This document shows, in pieces, positions 24,525 to 32,484 of a stretch of DNA of 57,669 nucleotides. The DNA is from Selenomonas sp. oral taxon 126 (lineage in GTDB: Bacteria > Bacillota > Negativicutes > Selenomonadales > Selenomonadaceae). The notes below the pieces were generated by a model. That model had not been told where the DNA came from. It did not search any database and worked only from the letters and a program-made list of their open reading frames with translations. The stretch's first letter is position 1. The number at the start of each line of letters is the position of its first letter. A program made the position numbers and the translations under genes. The stretch is taken from positions 1,671,526-1,729,194 of the forward strand of contig NZ_CP016201.1 of NCBI RefSeq assembly GCF_001683335.1, given 5' to 3'.

Positions 24525-25456
24525 CGGACTTTCATCATGTGAGCGTCCTGCCCGAGGAGGCGCTGACGGCGCTGTGTATTCGTCCCGACGGCATCTATGT
24601 GGACTGCACGCTTGGCGGCGCGGGACACGCGGGGCGCATTGCGGCACAGCTCTCGCCGAAGGGGCGTTTGATCGGCATCGATCAGGATGAGCTGGCGATT
24701 GCCGCCGCGCAGGAACGCCTTGCAGGTGCGAAATGCAGGGTCACGCTCGTGCGCGATAACTTCCGCAATCTGTGCGCGATTCTAGGGCGTGAGGGCATTT
24801 CGTCCATCGATGGGATTCTCTTCGATCTGGGAATTTCGTCCCCGCAGATTGATACGGCGGAGCGCGGTTTCTCCTATATGCAGGATGCGCCGCTCGATAT
24901 GCGTATGGATCGGCGTGCTGCACGCAGCGCACGCACGGTTGTCAACGAGTACACGGCGGAGGCGCTGACGGAGATTTTCTACACCTTCGGTGAGGAGCGC
25001 TGGGCGAAGCGTATCGCGGAGTTCATCGCCCAGGAGCGCGCACAGCATCCCATCGAGACGACGGGCGAACTCGTTGCCGTGATCGACCGCGCTGTGCCGA
25101 AGGCGGTGCGCGCGCAGGGGGGACATCCCGCGAAGCGCGTCTTTCAGGCAATCCGCATCGAGGTCAACGAGGAACTGACGATTCTTGCAGATGCAATGAA
25201 GGATGCTGTCGATATGCTCAGAACGGGCGGACGGCTTGCCGTCATCACATTCCACTCGCTCGAGGATCGCATTGTAAAGAAGACGCTGAAGCAACTCGCA
25301 CAGGGCTGCATCTGCCCGCCGAGGACACCGGTCTGCATCTGTGGGCATACGCCGAAGGTGCGGCTGATCGGCAAGGCGCGTGCGGCAAGCGCCAGCGAAT
25401 GCGCGGCAAATCCGCGTGCAAAGAGCGCGAAGCTGCGCGCTGCAGAGAAATTATAA
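24521..25456 (+). CDS. rsmH: 16S rRNA (cytosine-1402-N4)-methyltransferase
   Basis: An SAM-dependent methylation of C1402 in the ribosomal P site. It has 311 residues. FHHVSVLPEEAL is the conserved start. The SAM motif is DCTLGGAGHAGRIA, and the active-site region includes FDLGISSPQID and GFSYMQDAPLDMRMD. The end has the ITFHSLEDRIVKK signature and a Cys pair region (CICPPRTPVCICG). It overlaps mraZ by 4 bp and precedes ftsL, the usual order. Confidence 0.96.
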   Translation: MTDFHHVSVLPEEALTALCIRPDGIYVDCTLGGAGHAGRIAAQLSPKGRLIGIDQDELAIAAAQERLAGAKCRVTLVRDNFRNLCAILGREGISSIDGILFDLGISSPQIDTAERGFSYMQDAPLDMRMDRRAARSARTVVNEYTAEALTEIFYTFGEERWAKRIAEFIAQERAQHPIETTGELVAVIDRAVPKAVRAQGGHPAKRVFQAIRIEVNEELTILADAMKDAVDMLRTGGRLAVITFHSLEDRIVKKTLKQLAQGCICPPRTPVCICGHTPKVRLIGKARAASASECAANPRAKSAKLRAAEKL

Positions 25457-25485
25457 GATATTAGAGATAAAGGAGGTGAGGGCGT

Positions 25486-25854
25486 ATGCTGGCGCATAGA
25501 GAAGACGATTATGAATACGAGATATCCGAGACGCCCGCACCTGAGATACAGCCGCCGAAGGAGCCGCTCGTACGGCGCGAGGTCAATACGAATCTGCGTA
25601 ACTGCCTGCGTGCGATCTTCTTCCTCATCGCGTTCGGCGCGATGGTGGTGACACTGCTCGGCGGTATCGGCGCAAAGAACGGCTACACCCTGCTCGACAC
25701 GCAGCAGAAGGCGGATCAGCTCGAACAGGAGAACGAGCGGCTCAAGATTGAGATTGCACAGCTGAAATCGCCCGCGCGGATCGAGTCGATTGCCGTGGAG
25801 CAGCTGCATATGCAGGTACCGCAGAATATGTATTTTTCACACGAAGGGGAATGA
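25486..25854 (+). CDS. ftsL: FtsL/DivIC-like cell division protein
   Basis: A small bitopic septum protein of 122 residues. It has a charged cytoplasmic N-terminus (1-40), one membrane helix (about 43-65, AIFFLIAFGAMVVTLLGGI) and a leucine-zipper coiled coil (about 75-100, QQKADQLEQENERLKIEIAQL), ending in the 'sparIEsiA.e.L.Mq.P' phrase typical of the FtsL/DivIC group. AAGGAGGTGA before the ATG is a near-perfect ribosome site. In most Firmicutes a penicillin-binding protein gene (ftsI/spoVD) follows; here murE follows directly with a 4-bp overlap. Confidence 0.85.
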   Translation: MLAHREDDYEYEISETPAPEIQPPKEPLVRREVNTNLRNCLRAIFFLIAFGAMVVTLLGGIGAKNGYTLLDTQQKADQLEQENERLKIEIAQLKSPARIESIAVEQLHMQVPQNMYFSHEGE

Positions 25855-27344
25855 TGCGCATGATGAAGCGGTTACAGGAACTCGCAGAACTCATTCCGAA
25901 CGCGCGGCTCTCAGGGGGCGACGTCGAGATCACGAGCATTGAGCGGGATTCGCGGCGCGTCGGAGAGGGCGCGCTCTTTGTCTGTATCGCGGGCGCTCAT
26001 GTGGACGCACACAGCTTCATACCAAATGCGGCGCGGGCGGGAGCTCGCGCCATTTTGACGGAGCGGGAGACGGTGGTTGTGCCCGACGGCATGAGCGTCC
26101 TCCACGTGCAGGATCTACAGGCGGCACTGGATGTGATTGTGCCGTATTTCTATGACTATCCCGCGCGCAGCATGCGCGTCATCGGCATTACGGGCACGAA
26201 CGGCAAGACCACGACGAGCTATCTCGTGCGCGCAATCCTGCGCCACGCGGGAAAACGCGTGGGACTCATCGGGACGATACAGGTCATGATGGAGGACGAG
26301 GTGTTCCCCACGGCGAATACAACGCCCGATGTCATCGTCATGCAGCAGCTGCTTTCCGAGATGCGTGCACGCGGCATGGATGCGGTCGTGATGGAGGTCT
26401 CCTCCCACGCGCTCGATCAGGGGCGCGTTGCGGGCATCGAGTTCGACACGGCGGTGTTCACGAATCTGACGCAGGATCATCTCGACTATCACAAGACGAT
26501 GGAGAACTACGCGCGGGCAAAGGCGCGCCTCTTTGACCTCGTGTCGGAGGCGGGAACAAAGGCGGGCAAGACCGCCGTGCTCAATGCGGACGATGCGGCG
26601 AGCGTGACGATGCGTGCGCATACGCGCTGTCCCGTCATCTCCTACGGCATGGAGCAGCCCGCTGATCTCGCGGCACGGGATGTGCATCTGGCGCAGGACG
26701 GCATGGAGCTGACGCTCGTTCATGAGGATGCAGAACCTGTGAAGCTGCATATCGGCATCACGGGGCTGTTCAATGTCTACAATGTGCTCGCAGCGACGGG
26801 CGCGGCGCTTGCGGAGAAGATAGACGCAGCGGATATCGCGGCGGCACTCCGTGCGTTCACGGGCGTGCCGGGACGCTTTGAGCTTGTGCGCGCGGGACAG
26901 GATTTCTCCGTCATCGTGGACTATGCGCACACGCCGGACGGCATGGAGAATGTCCTGCGCACGGCGCGCGCCGTGACGGCGGGGCAGATCATCGCCGTCT
27001 TTGGCTGCGGCGGCGACCGCGATCGGACGAAGCGCCCCATCATGGGACGCATGGCGGCGGAGCTCTCGGACATCGTCGTCCTTACCTCGGACAATCCGCG
27101 CACGGAGGATCCTGTGTCGATTCTGGATGAGGTGGAGACGGGCGTTCTGCCCGTGATCGGTGCAAAACCTTACGAGAAGCTCGTGGATCGGCGCACGGCG
27201 ATCTTTCATGCCATTGGCGCGGCAAAGGCGGGGGACACGGTTGTCATCCTCGGCAAGGGGCATGAGAACTATCAGATTCTAAAGGACGGGACAATTCATT
27301 TCGACGACCGCGAGACGGCGCGCGAAGCAATCAGGGGGCTGTGA
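25851..27344 (+). CDS. murE: UDP-N-acetylmuramoyl-L-alanyl-D-glutamate ligase (diaminopimelate-type)
   Basis: Adds the third stem residue to the peptidoglycan precursor in the cytoplasm. It has 497 residues. The ATP site is GITGTNGKTTTSYLV and the Mur-ligase core includes EVSSHALDQGRV. The amino-acid selector motif is DNPRTEDP, which is the meso-diaminopimelate type, as expected for Negativicutes. The start overlaps the ftsL stop (ATGA). It is followed after 1 bp by murF. Confidence 0.96.
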   Translation: MMRMMKRLQELAELIPNARLSGGDVEITSIERDSRRVGEGALFVCIAGAHVDAHSFIPNAARAGARAILTERETVVVPDGMSVLHVQDLQAALDVIVPYFYDYPARSMRVIGITGTNGKTTTSYLVRAILRHAGKRVGLIGTIQVMMEDEVFPTANTTPDVIVMQQLLSEMRARGMDAVVMEVSSHALDQGRVAGIEFDTAVFTNLTQDHLDYHKTMENYARAKARLFDLVSEAGTKAGKTAVLNADDAASVTMRAHTRCPVISYGMEQPADLAARDVHLAQDGMELTLVHEDAEPVKLHIGITGLFNVYNVLAATGAALAEKIDAADIAAALRAFTGVPGRFELVRAGQDFSVIVDYAHTPDGMENVLRTARAVTAGQIIAVFGCGGDRDRTKRPIMGRMAAELSDIVVLTSDNPRTEDPVSILDEVETGVLPVIGAKPYEKLVDRRTAIFHAIGAAKAGDTVVILGKGHENYQILKDGTIHFDDRETAREAIRGL

Positions 27345-27345
27345 T

Positions 27346-28749
27346 ATGGGACTGACATGGGACGAGATGTGCGCGGCGACGGGCGCACAGCTGCACAGTG
27401 GGAAACTCGCGGGTACTGCCGTCATTCCGCAGATTACGACCGATACGCGCAAGATTTCGGATGGAGATCTCTTTATCGCGCTGCGTGGTGAGAACTTCGA
27501 CGGGGCGGACTTCGCGGCGGATGCGCTCGCAAAGGGCGCAGCGGCTGTGCTCGTCGCGGAGCCGATCTCCGCAGACGTACAGAAGGCGCTGAAAAAGGTG
27601 AAGGGCGCTGTCCTTACGGTAAAGGATACGCTCGTGACATATCAGGCAATTGCCCACGCGTGGCGCATGAAGTTCGACATCCCCGTCGTTGCAATCACGG
27701 GCTCGAACGGCAAGACGACGACGAAGGATCTGACGGCGGCGGTGCTCTCGGGGCGCGGCGCAGTCTGTCGTACGGCGGCGAACTACAACAACGAGGTCGG
27801 ATTGCCGCTCACGCTGCTTGGCATCACGGCGGAGGATACTGCCGCCGTCGTGGAGATCGGTATGCGCGGGCTGGGGCAGATCGCGGCGCTCGCGCCCGTC
27901 GCCGTGCCGAACATCGGCATTGTGACGAATGTCTGCGAAGTGCATATGGAGCTGCTCGGCTCCATCGAGAACATTGCAAAGGCGAAGGCAGAGCTCGTGG
28001 AGGCGATTCCTGCGGGCGGGACGGTCATCCTCAATGCGGACGATGCGCGTGTCGCCGCAATGCGTCCGCTTGCAGGAGAGGGCGTACGCGTCCTGACCTA
28101 TGGCATCTCTGCGGCGGCGGAGGTGCGCGCCGAGGCGTTGCGCTGCTCCGCTGATGGCTCACAGTTCATGGTGACGTGGGCGAATGAGCGCCACGACTAC
28201 AGCATTCCGCTCGCGGGCAGGCACAATGTCAGCAACGTGCTTGCGGCGCTTGCGGCGGGCTTTGTGCTCGGCCTCACGCCGCAGGAGATGCAGACGGGGC
28301 TGCAGCGGCTTATGGTGACGAAGATGCGCTACGAGGTGCACGAGGTCGGCGCATGGACATTCATCAACGATGCCTACAATGCAAGCCCCTCATCCATGCG
28401 CGCCGCCATTGAGACGACAGCGGCTCTCTACGCAGGGCGCAAAATTGCCGTGCTTGGCGATATGCTCGAACTCGGCTCGGCTGCCGAGGAGGCGCATCGG
28501 GACATCGGGCGGAGGGTCGCGGCACTGGGCTTTGCGGCACTCGTGACCTATGGGCCGCAGGCACGATGGATGCACGAGGAAGCGGAGGCGGCCGGATGCA
28601 ACGCGCATCACGCGGAGACGCACGCGAAGGCAGCTGACGTTCTGAGAAGTCTGCTTGCGGACGGCGATACAGTTCTCTTCAAGGGCTCGCGTGGGATGAA
28701 GATGGAAGAGATCATCGGACTTTTGACGGGCAAGGAAGCGGGGCACTGA
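27346..28749 (+). CDS. murF: UDP-N-acetylmuramoyl-tripeptide--D-alanyl-D-alanine ligase
   Basis: Adds the D-Ala-D-Ala dipeptide to the tripeptide precursor. It has 467 residues. The N-terminal UDP-binding domain has TDTRKISDGDLFIAL and the ATP site is AITGSNGKTTTKDL. The central phrase NYNNEVGLPLTLL and the C-terminal NDAYNASPSSM block are diagnostic of MurF. It ends one base inside mraY. Its dipeptide substrate would come from the Ddl half of the murC/ddl fusion encoded 4 kb downstream. Confidence 0.96.
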   Translation: MGLTWDEMCAATGAQLHSGKLAGTAVIPQITTDTRKISDGDLFIALRGENFDGADFAADALAKGAAAVLVAEPISADVQKALKKVKGAVLTVKDTLVTYQAIAHAWRMKFDIPVVAITGSNGKTTTKDLTAAVLSGRGAVCRTAANYNNEVGLPLTLLGITAEDTAAVVEIGMRGLGQIAALAPVAVPNIGIVTNVCEVHMELLGSIENIAKAKAELVEAIPAGGTVILNADDARVAAMRPLAGEGVRVLTYGISAAAEVRAEALRCSADGSQFMVTWANERHDYSIPLAGRHNVSNVLAALAAGFVLGLTPQEMQTGLQRLMVTKMRYEVHEVGAWTFINDAYNASPSSMRAAIETTAALYAGRKIAVLGDMLELGSAAEEAHRDIGRRVAALGFAALVTYGPQARWMHEEAEAAGCNAHHAETHAKAADVLRSLLADGDTVLFKGSRGMKMEEIIGLLTGKEAGH

Positions 28750-29735
28750 TGGAACATCTCGTAGATTTTCTTTCTCCGCAGCTGCGCGCTCTTGTGACCG
28801 TCGTAACATCGCTCGCTATTGTCCTTTTCAGTGGCGTATACTTTCTCCCGTTTCTGCATCGTCTGAAATACGGGCAGAGCATTCGCGAGGAGGGCCCTGC
28901 GAGCCATCAGGCAAAGAGCGGCACGCCGACGATGGGCGGCGTGATGATTGTGCTCGCCGTGACTGCGGCGACCCTGCTCTTTGCGCCGCTCACGGTGACG
29001 ACGCTGCTCGCGCTCTTCATCTTTCTCGGGCATTTCCTGCTCGGCTTTGCGGACGACTATATCAAGGTCGTGAAGAAACGCAACCTCGGGCTGCGCGCCT
29101 ATCAGAAGCTGCTCGGACAGCTCCTCATCTCCGCCATTACCATCCTCATCGGGCGCGCACTGCTCGGACACGATACGAGCGTGTGGATGCCGATTCTCGG
29201 CGAAACGCTCGACATTGGCGCACTGTACTACGTCCTCGTCGTATTTGTGCTCGTCGGCACGTCGAACGCAGTCAATCTGACGGACGGGCTCGACGGTCTT
29301 GCCTCGGGGACAGTCGCCGTGGCGGCGCTCTTCTATGCGGCGCTCCTGTATTCTGTCGACAGCAGTCTCATGACGTTCTCTGCGGCGATAATTGGTGCAA
29401 CGGTCGGCTTTTTGTGGTATAATCATCATCCGGCGAGAATCTTCATGGGCGACACGGGTTCGCTTGCACTCGGCGGGGCGCTCGCGGGCATCGCGATCCT
29501 CTCGCATACGGAGATGCTTCTGCCCATCGTGGGCTTCGTCTTCTTCTGCGAGGCGCTGTCCGTGATCCTGCAGGTCATATCGTTCCAGACGCGCGGCAAG
29601 CGCATCTTCCGCATGAGTCCGATTCATCATCACTTCGAGCTCGGCGGATGGAGCGAGACACGCGTGGTATATACGTTCTGGGCGGTTGGCGCAGCGGGCG
29701 CGGTGCTCGCGTGGATTGTTGTACTCATATCTTAA
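28749..29735 (+). CDS. mraY: Phospho-N-acetylmuramoyl-pentapeptide transferase
   Basis: A membrane enzyme that makes lipid I from UDP-MurNAc-pentapeptide and undecaprenyl phosphate. It has 328 residues with about ten hydrophobic helices. Family motifs are GTPTMGGVMI, FADDYIKVVKKRNLGL (the catalytic Asp pair), NLTDGLDGLA and the cytoplasmic HHHFELGGWSE loop. It is translationally linked to murF (1-bp overlap). The next gene, murD, starts 254 bp later, beyond a palindromic repeat, which is the only wide gap in this part of the cluster. Confidence 0.96.
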   Translation: MEHLVDFLSPQLRALVTVVTSLAIVLFSGVYFLPFLHRLKYGQSIREEGPASHQAKSGTPTMGGVMIVLAVTAATLLFAPLTVTTLLALFIFLGHFLLGFADDYIKVVKKRNLGLRAYQKLLGQLLISAITILIGRALLGHDTSVWMPILGETLDIGALYYVLVVFVLVGTSNAVNLTDGLDGLASGTVAVAALFYAALLYSVDSSLMTFSAAIIGATVGFLWYNHHPARIFMGDTGSLALGGALAGIAILSHTEMLLPIVGFVFFCEALSVILQVISFQTRGKRIFRMSPIHHHFELGGWSETRVVYTFWAVGAAGAVLAWIVVLIS

Positions 29736-29755
29736 ATGGCGGCATCGTGCATTCC

Positions 29756-29900
29756 CCACGCGAACGCTTAGTTGCGCAAGTGATCGCGTGCTTGTATGCT
29801 TAAATACCGGCGGACTTCTTAAACGCGCTTCGCTTGAACGAAAGAAATCCGCCGGGGCATACCGCACGCTTTACTCACTTGCTCCACTAGGGTTCGCTTA
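29756..29900. repeat. Palindromic dispersed repeat, intact copy (about 145 bp)
   Basis: The ends GCGAACGCTTAGTTGCGCAAGTGA and, in complement, GCGAACCCTAGTGGAGCAAGTGA form imperfect terminal inverted repeats. An inner hairpin pairs GCGGACTTCTT with AAGAAATCCGC. A second copy, split by another element, is at 41005-41318. Confidence 0.8.
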
Positions 29901-29989
29901 GGGAAACGCACTAAGCTGCCCAACATCTATTCACCCGTGATAACCGATATAAAATCAATACGAATTCATACTAAGGGGGACACAGGGAA

Positions 29990-31372
29990 TTGTCCTATCA
30001 AAATCAGTCTGCGCTCGTCATCGGGGCGGGCATCAGCGGCTTTGCGGCGGCGCGATACCTCGCGGCGGCGGGCGCGCGCGTGACGCTCTCGGACGCGAAG
30101 GCCGAGGCAGATGCGGAAAAAGATGCACTGACGCAGAAACATATTGAAGATTTGCGGGCGCAGGGAATCTCCTGCGTCTTTGGCGCACAAAGGGAAGAAC
30201 TGCTCGCGGGGACGGATCTCATCGTCCTCTCGCCCGCCGTGCCCGAGCGCATCCCACTCGTGACCGCCGCACGGGAACGCGGCATCCGCGTCACCACCGA
30301 GGTCGAGCTGGCGGGAGAGATTGCACGTGCGCCCCTCTATGCCATCACGGGGACGAACGGAAAGACCACGACGACGACGCTGCTCGGCGAGCTCCTGCGC
30401 GCGCATTTTGCTGCGGTCGGCGTCGGCGGCAACATCGGCGTGCCGCTTATCGATGTGGCGCAGGAGACCCCCGCAGACGGCGCGATTGCGGCGGAGATCT
30501 CAAGCTATCAGATGGAGGCAACTGCGCATTTTCACGCTGCGATTGTCGCGGAGCTGAACGTGACCCCCGACCACATCGTACGTCACGGCTCGATGGAGGT
30601 CTATCAGGCGATGAAGGAGAAGCTCTTTGCCGCGCAGACGGCGGAGGACTTCCTCGTGTTGAACTATGACGATCCGCATACGCGCGGGATGGCGGAGCGT
30701 GCCAATGGGCAGGTATGCTTCTTCAGCCGACGTGAGGAACTCGCAGAGGGCGCATGCGTGCGCGCCGACGGCATGATCGTCATTCGCTGGGATGGCGAGG
30801 AGCATGTCCTCATTGAGACAAGTGAACTCGGTATTCCGGGTGGACATAACGTCGAGAATGCGCTCGCGGCGGCGGCAATGGCGTTCTTTGCAGGAGTAAC
30901 GCCTGCAGAGATGCGCCCTGTGCTGCGCGCGTTCAAGGGTGTGGAGCACCGTATCGAATTTGTGCGGACGCTGGACGGCGTCAGATACTTCAATGATTCG
31001 AAGGCGACGAATACGGATTCTGCAATCAAGGCGCTCGAGGCATTTGCCGGGCATATGATCCTGATTGCGGGCGGCGACGACAAACTGACCGACCTCACGG
31101 AGTTTATGACGCTTGTGCATGCGCGCGTGGATGAACTCATCCTTGTCGGCGATGCGACGGAGCGCTTTGCTGCGGCGGCACTCGAGGCAGGAATCGCGGC
31201 GGAGCAGATCCACCGCGCGGGCTACCATATGGAGGAGGCCGTACGGATTGCACATGAGCTTGCCGCCGCGCCGCAGACGGTGCTCCTCTCGCCCGCCTGT
31301 GCCAGCTTCGACATGTACGGCGGCTATGAGGAGCGCGGTCGGGACTTCAAGAGGATTGTGAACGAGCTATGA
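29990..31372 (+). CDS. murD: UDP-N-acetylmuramoyl-L-alanine--D-glutamate ligase
   Basis: Adds D-Glu to UDP-MurNAc-L-Ala. It has 460 residues. The start is TTG at 29990 (MSYQNQSALVIGAGISG), with AAGGGGG about 10 nt upstream. A Rossmann-like UDP-binding start is followed by the ATP site AITGTNGKTTTTTLLGE and the GVEHRIEFV and NDSKATNTDS blocks. It lies after a repeat-filled gap, so it may need its own promoter; no strong one is seen. It overlaps murG by 4 bp. The ftsW gene that commonly sits between murD and murG is absent. Confidence 0.96.
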   Translation: MSYQNQSALVIGAGISGFAAARYLAAAGARVTLSDAKAEADAEKDALTQKHIEDLRAQGISCVFGAQREELLAGTDLIVLSPAVPERIPLVTAARERGIRVTTEVELAGEIARAPLYAITGTNGKTTTTTLLGELLRAHFAAVGVGGNIGVPLIDVAQETPADGAIAAEISSYQMEATAHFHAAIVAELNVTPDHIVRHGSMEVYQAMKEKLFAAQTAEDFLVLNYDDPHTRGMAERANGQVCFFSRREELAEGACVRADGMIVIRWDGEEHVLIETSELGIPGGHNVENALAAAAMAFFAGVTPAEMRPVLRAFKGVEHRIEFVRTLDGVRYFNDSKATNTDSAIKALEAFAGHMILIAGGDDKLTDLTEFMTLVHARVDELILVGDATERFAAAALEAGIAAEQIHRAGYHMEEAVRIAHELAAAPQTVLLSPACASFDMYGGYEERGRDFKRIVNEL

Positions 31373-32484
31373 ACATCATCGTATCGGGCGGCGGAACGGG
31401 CGGGCATATCTACCCTGCGCTCACAATCATCCGCGCGATTCAGCGCCGTGAGCCGTCCGCGCGCATCCTCTACGTCGGCACGCCGCACGGGTTGGAGGCG
31501 GACATCGTGCCGCGCGAGGGGATTGACTTTATTGCAGTCGACCTCGCGGGCTTTCAGCGAAAAATCTCATTGGAGAACATCTCCCGCGCGTGGCGTGCCA
31601 TGCTTGCCGTATCGCGGGCACGCGGCATCGTGCACGGCTTTCGTCCCGATGTTGCCATCGGGACGGGCGGCTATGTCGCGGGACCCATCCTCCTCGCGGC
31701 GAGCCTTGCGGGCGTGCCGACCCTCGTGCAGGAGCAGAACGTCTTCGCGGGCGTGACGAACCGCATCCTCGCGAAATTTGCAACGGCGATTGCCGTGGGC
31801 ATGGAGGACGCAAAGAATGTTTTCCCAAAGGAAAAGACCTATGTGACGGGCAATCCGATCCGCCCCGAGGTGCTGACGGCGACGCGTGAGGACGGCGCGC
31901 GGGCATTTGGGTTTGACCCTGCGAAAAAGACTGTGCTCGTCTCGGGCGGCAGCCGCGGCGCGCGCTCGATCAATCGCGCGATGGTCGAGGTTATCGCGCA
32001 CGCGGCGGAGCAGAGCGAGGTGCAGTACCTCCATGTGACGGGTTCGGACGAGCATGGGGATACACTTGCGCGCATACGGAATGCGGGCGTACGGCTCGAG
32101 GAGCATCCGAACCTGCGCGTCCTGCCGTATCTCTACAATATGCCAGAGGCGATGGCGATGGCGGATGTCGCTGTCTTTCGCGCGGGCGCAACGGGGCTGG
32201 CGGAGCTCGCGGCACGGGGGGTGCCCGCGATCCTCATCCCGTACCCGTATGCGGCGGAGAACCATCAGGAGAAAAATGCGCGCGCTGTCGAGGCGGCGGG
32301 CGCCGCAGAGGTCATTCTCAACCGCGATGTCAGCGCTGCGGCACTTGAAGGGGCGCTCGGCGCTCTGCTCGCGGATGATGCGCGCCGCGCAGATATGGCG
32401 GCGGCGATGAAGCGGCTCGGAAAGCCCGAGGCAGCAGAGGAGATCGCGGCGCTTGCGCTGCGGATTTGTAAAAGAGAAGGGTGA
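31369..32484 (+). CDS. murG: Lipid II-forming N-acetylglucosaminyltransferase
   Basis: A membrane-associated GT28 enzyme that adds GlcNAc to lipid I. It has 371 residues. The N-terminal GGGTGGHIYPAL loop is the hallmark. GTGGYVAGPILLAA and VQEQNVFAGVTNR follow, and the C-terminal donor site reads FRAGATGLAELAARGVPAILIPYPYAAENHQEKNA. The start overlaps the murD stop (ATGA) and the stop overlaps the next start (GTGA), so murD-murG-murC/ddl are translated as a coupled unit. Confidence 0.96.
   Translation: MNIIVSGGGTGGHIYPALTIIRAIQRREPSARILYVGTPHGLEADIVPREGIDFIAVDLAGFQRKISLENISRAWRAMLAVSRARGIVHGFRPDVAIGTGGYVAGPILLAASLAGVPTLVQEQNVFAGVTNRILAKFATAIAVGMEDAKNVFPKEKTYVTGNPIRPEVLTATREDGARAFGFDPAKKTVLVSGGSRGARSINRAMVEVIAHAAEQSEVQYLHVTGSDEHGDTLARIRNAGVRLEEHPNLRVLPYLYNMPEAMAMADVAVFRAGATGLAELAARGVPAILIPYPYAAENHQEKNARAVEAAGAAEVILNRDVSAAALEGALGALLADDARRADMAAAMKRLGKPEAAEEIAALALRICKREG

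Noticed and set aside
29756-29900. Palindromic repeat considered as a CRISPR repeat or tRNA-like gene
   Set aside because: No regular repeat-spacer pattern and no cloverleaf or anticodon arm; it is a single palindromic element with a second copy far away.
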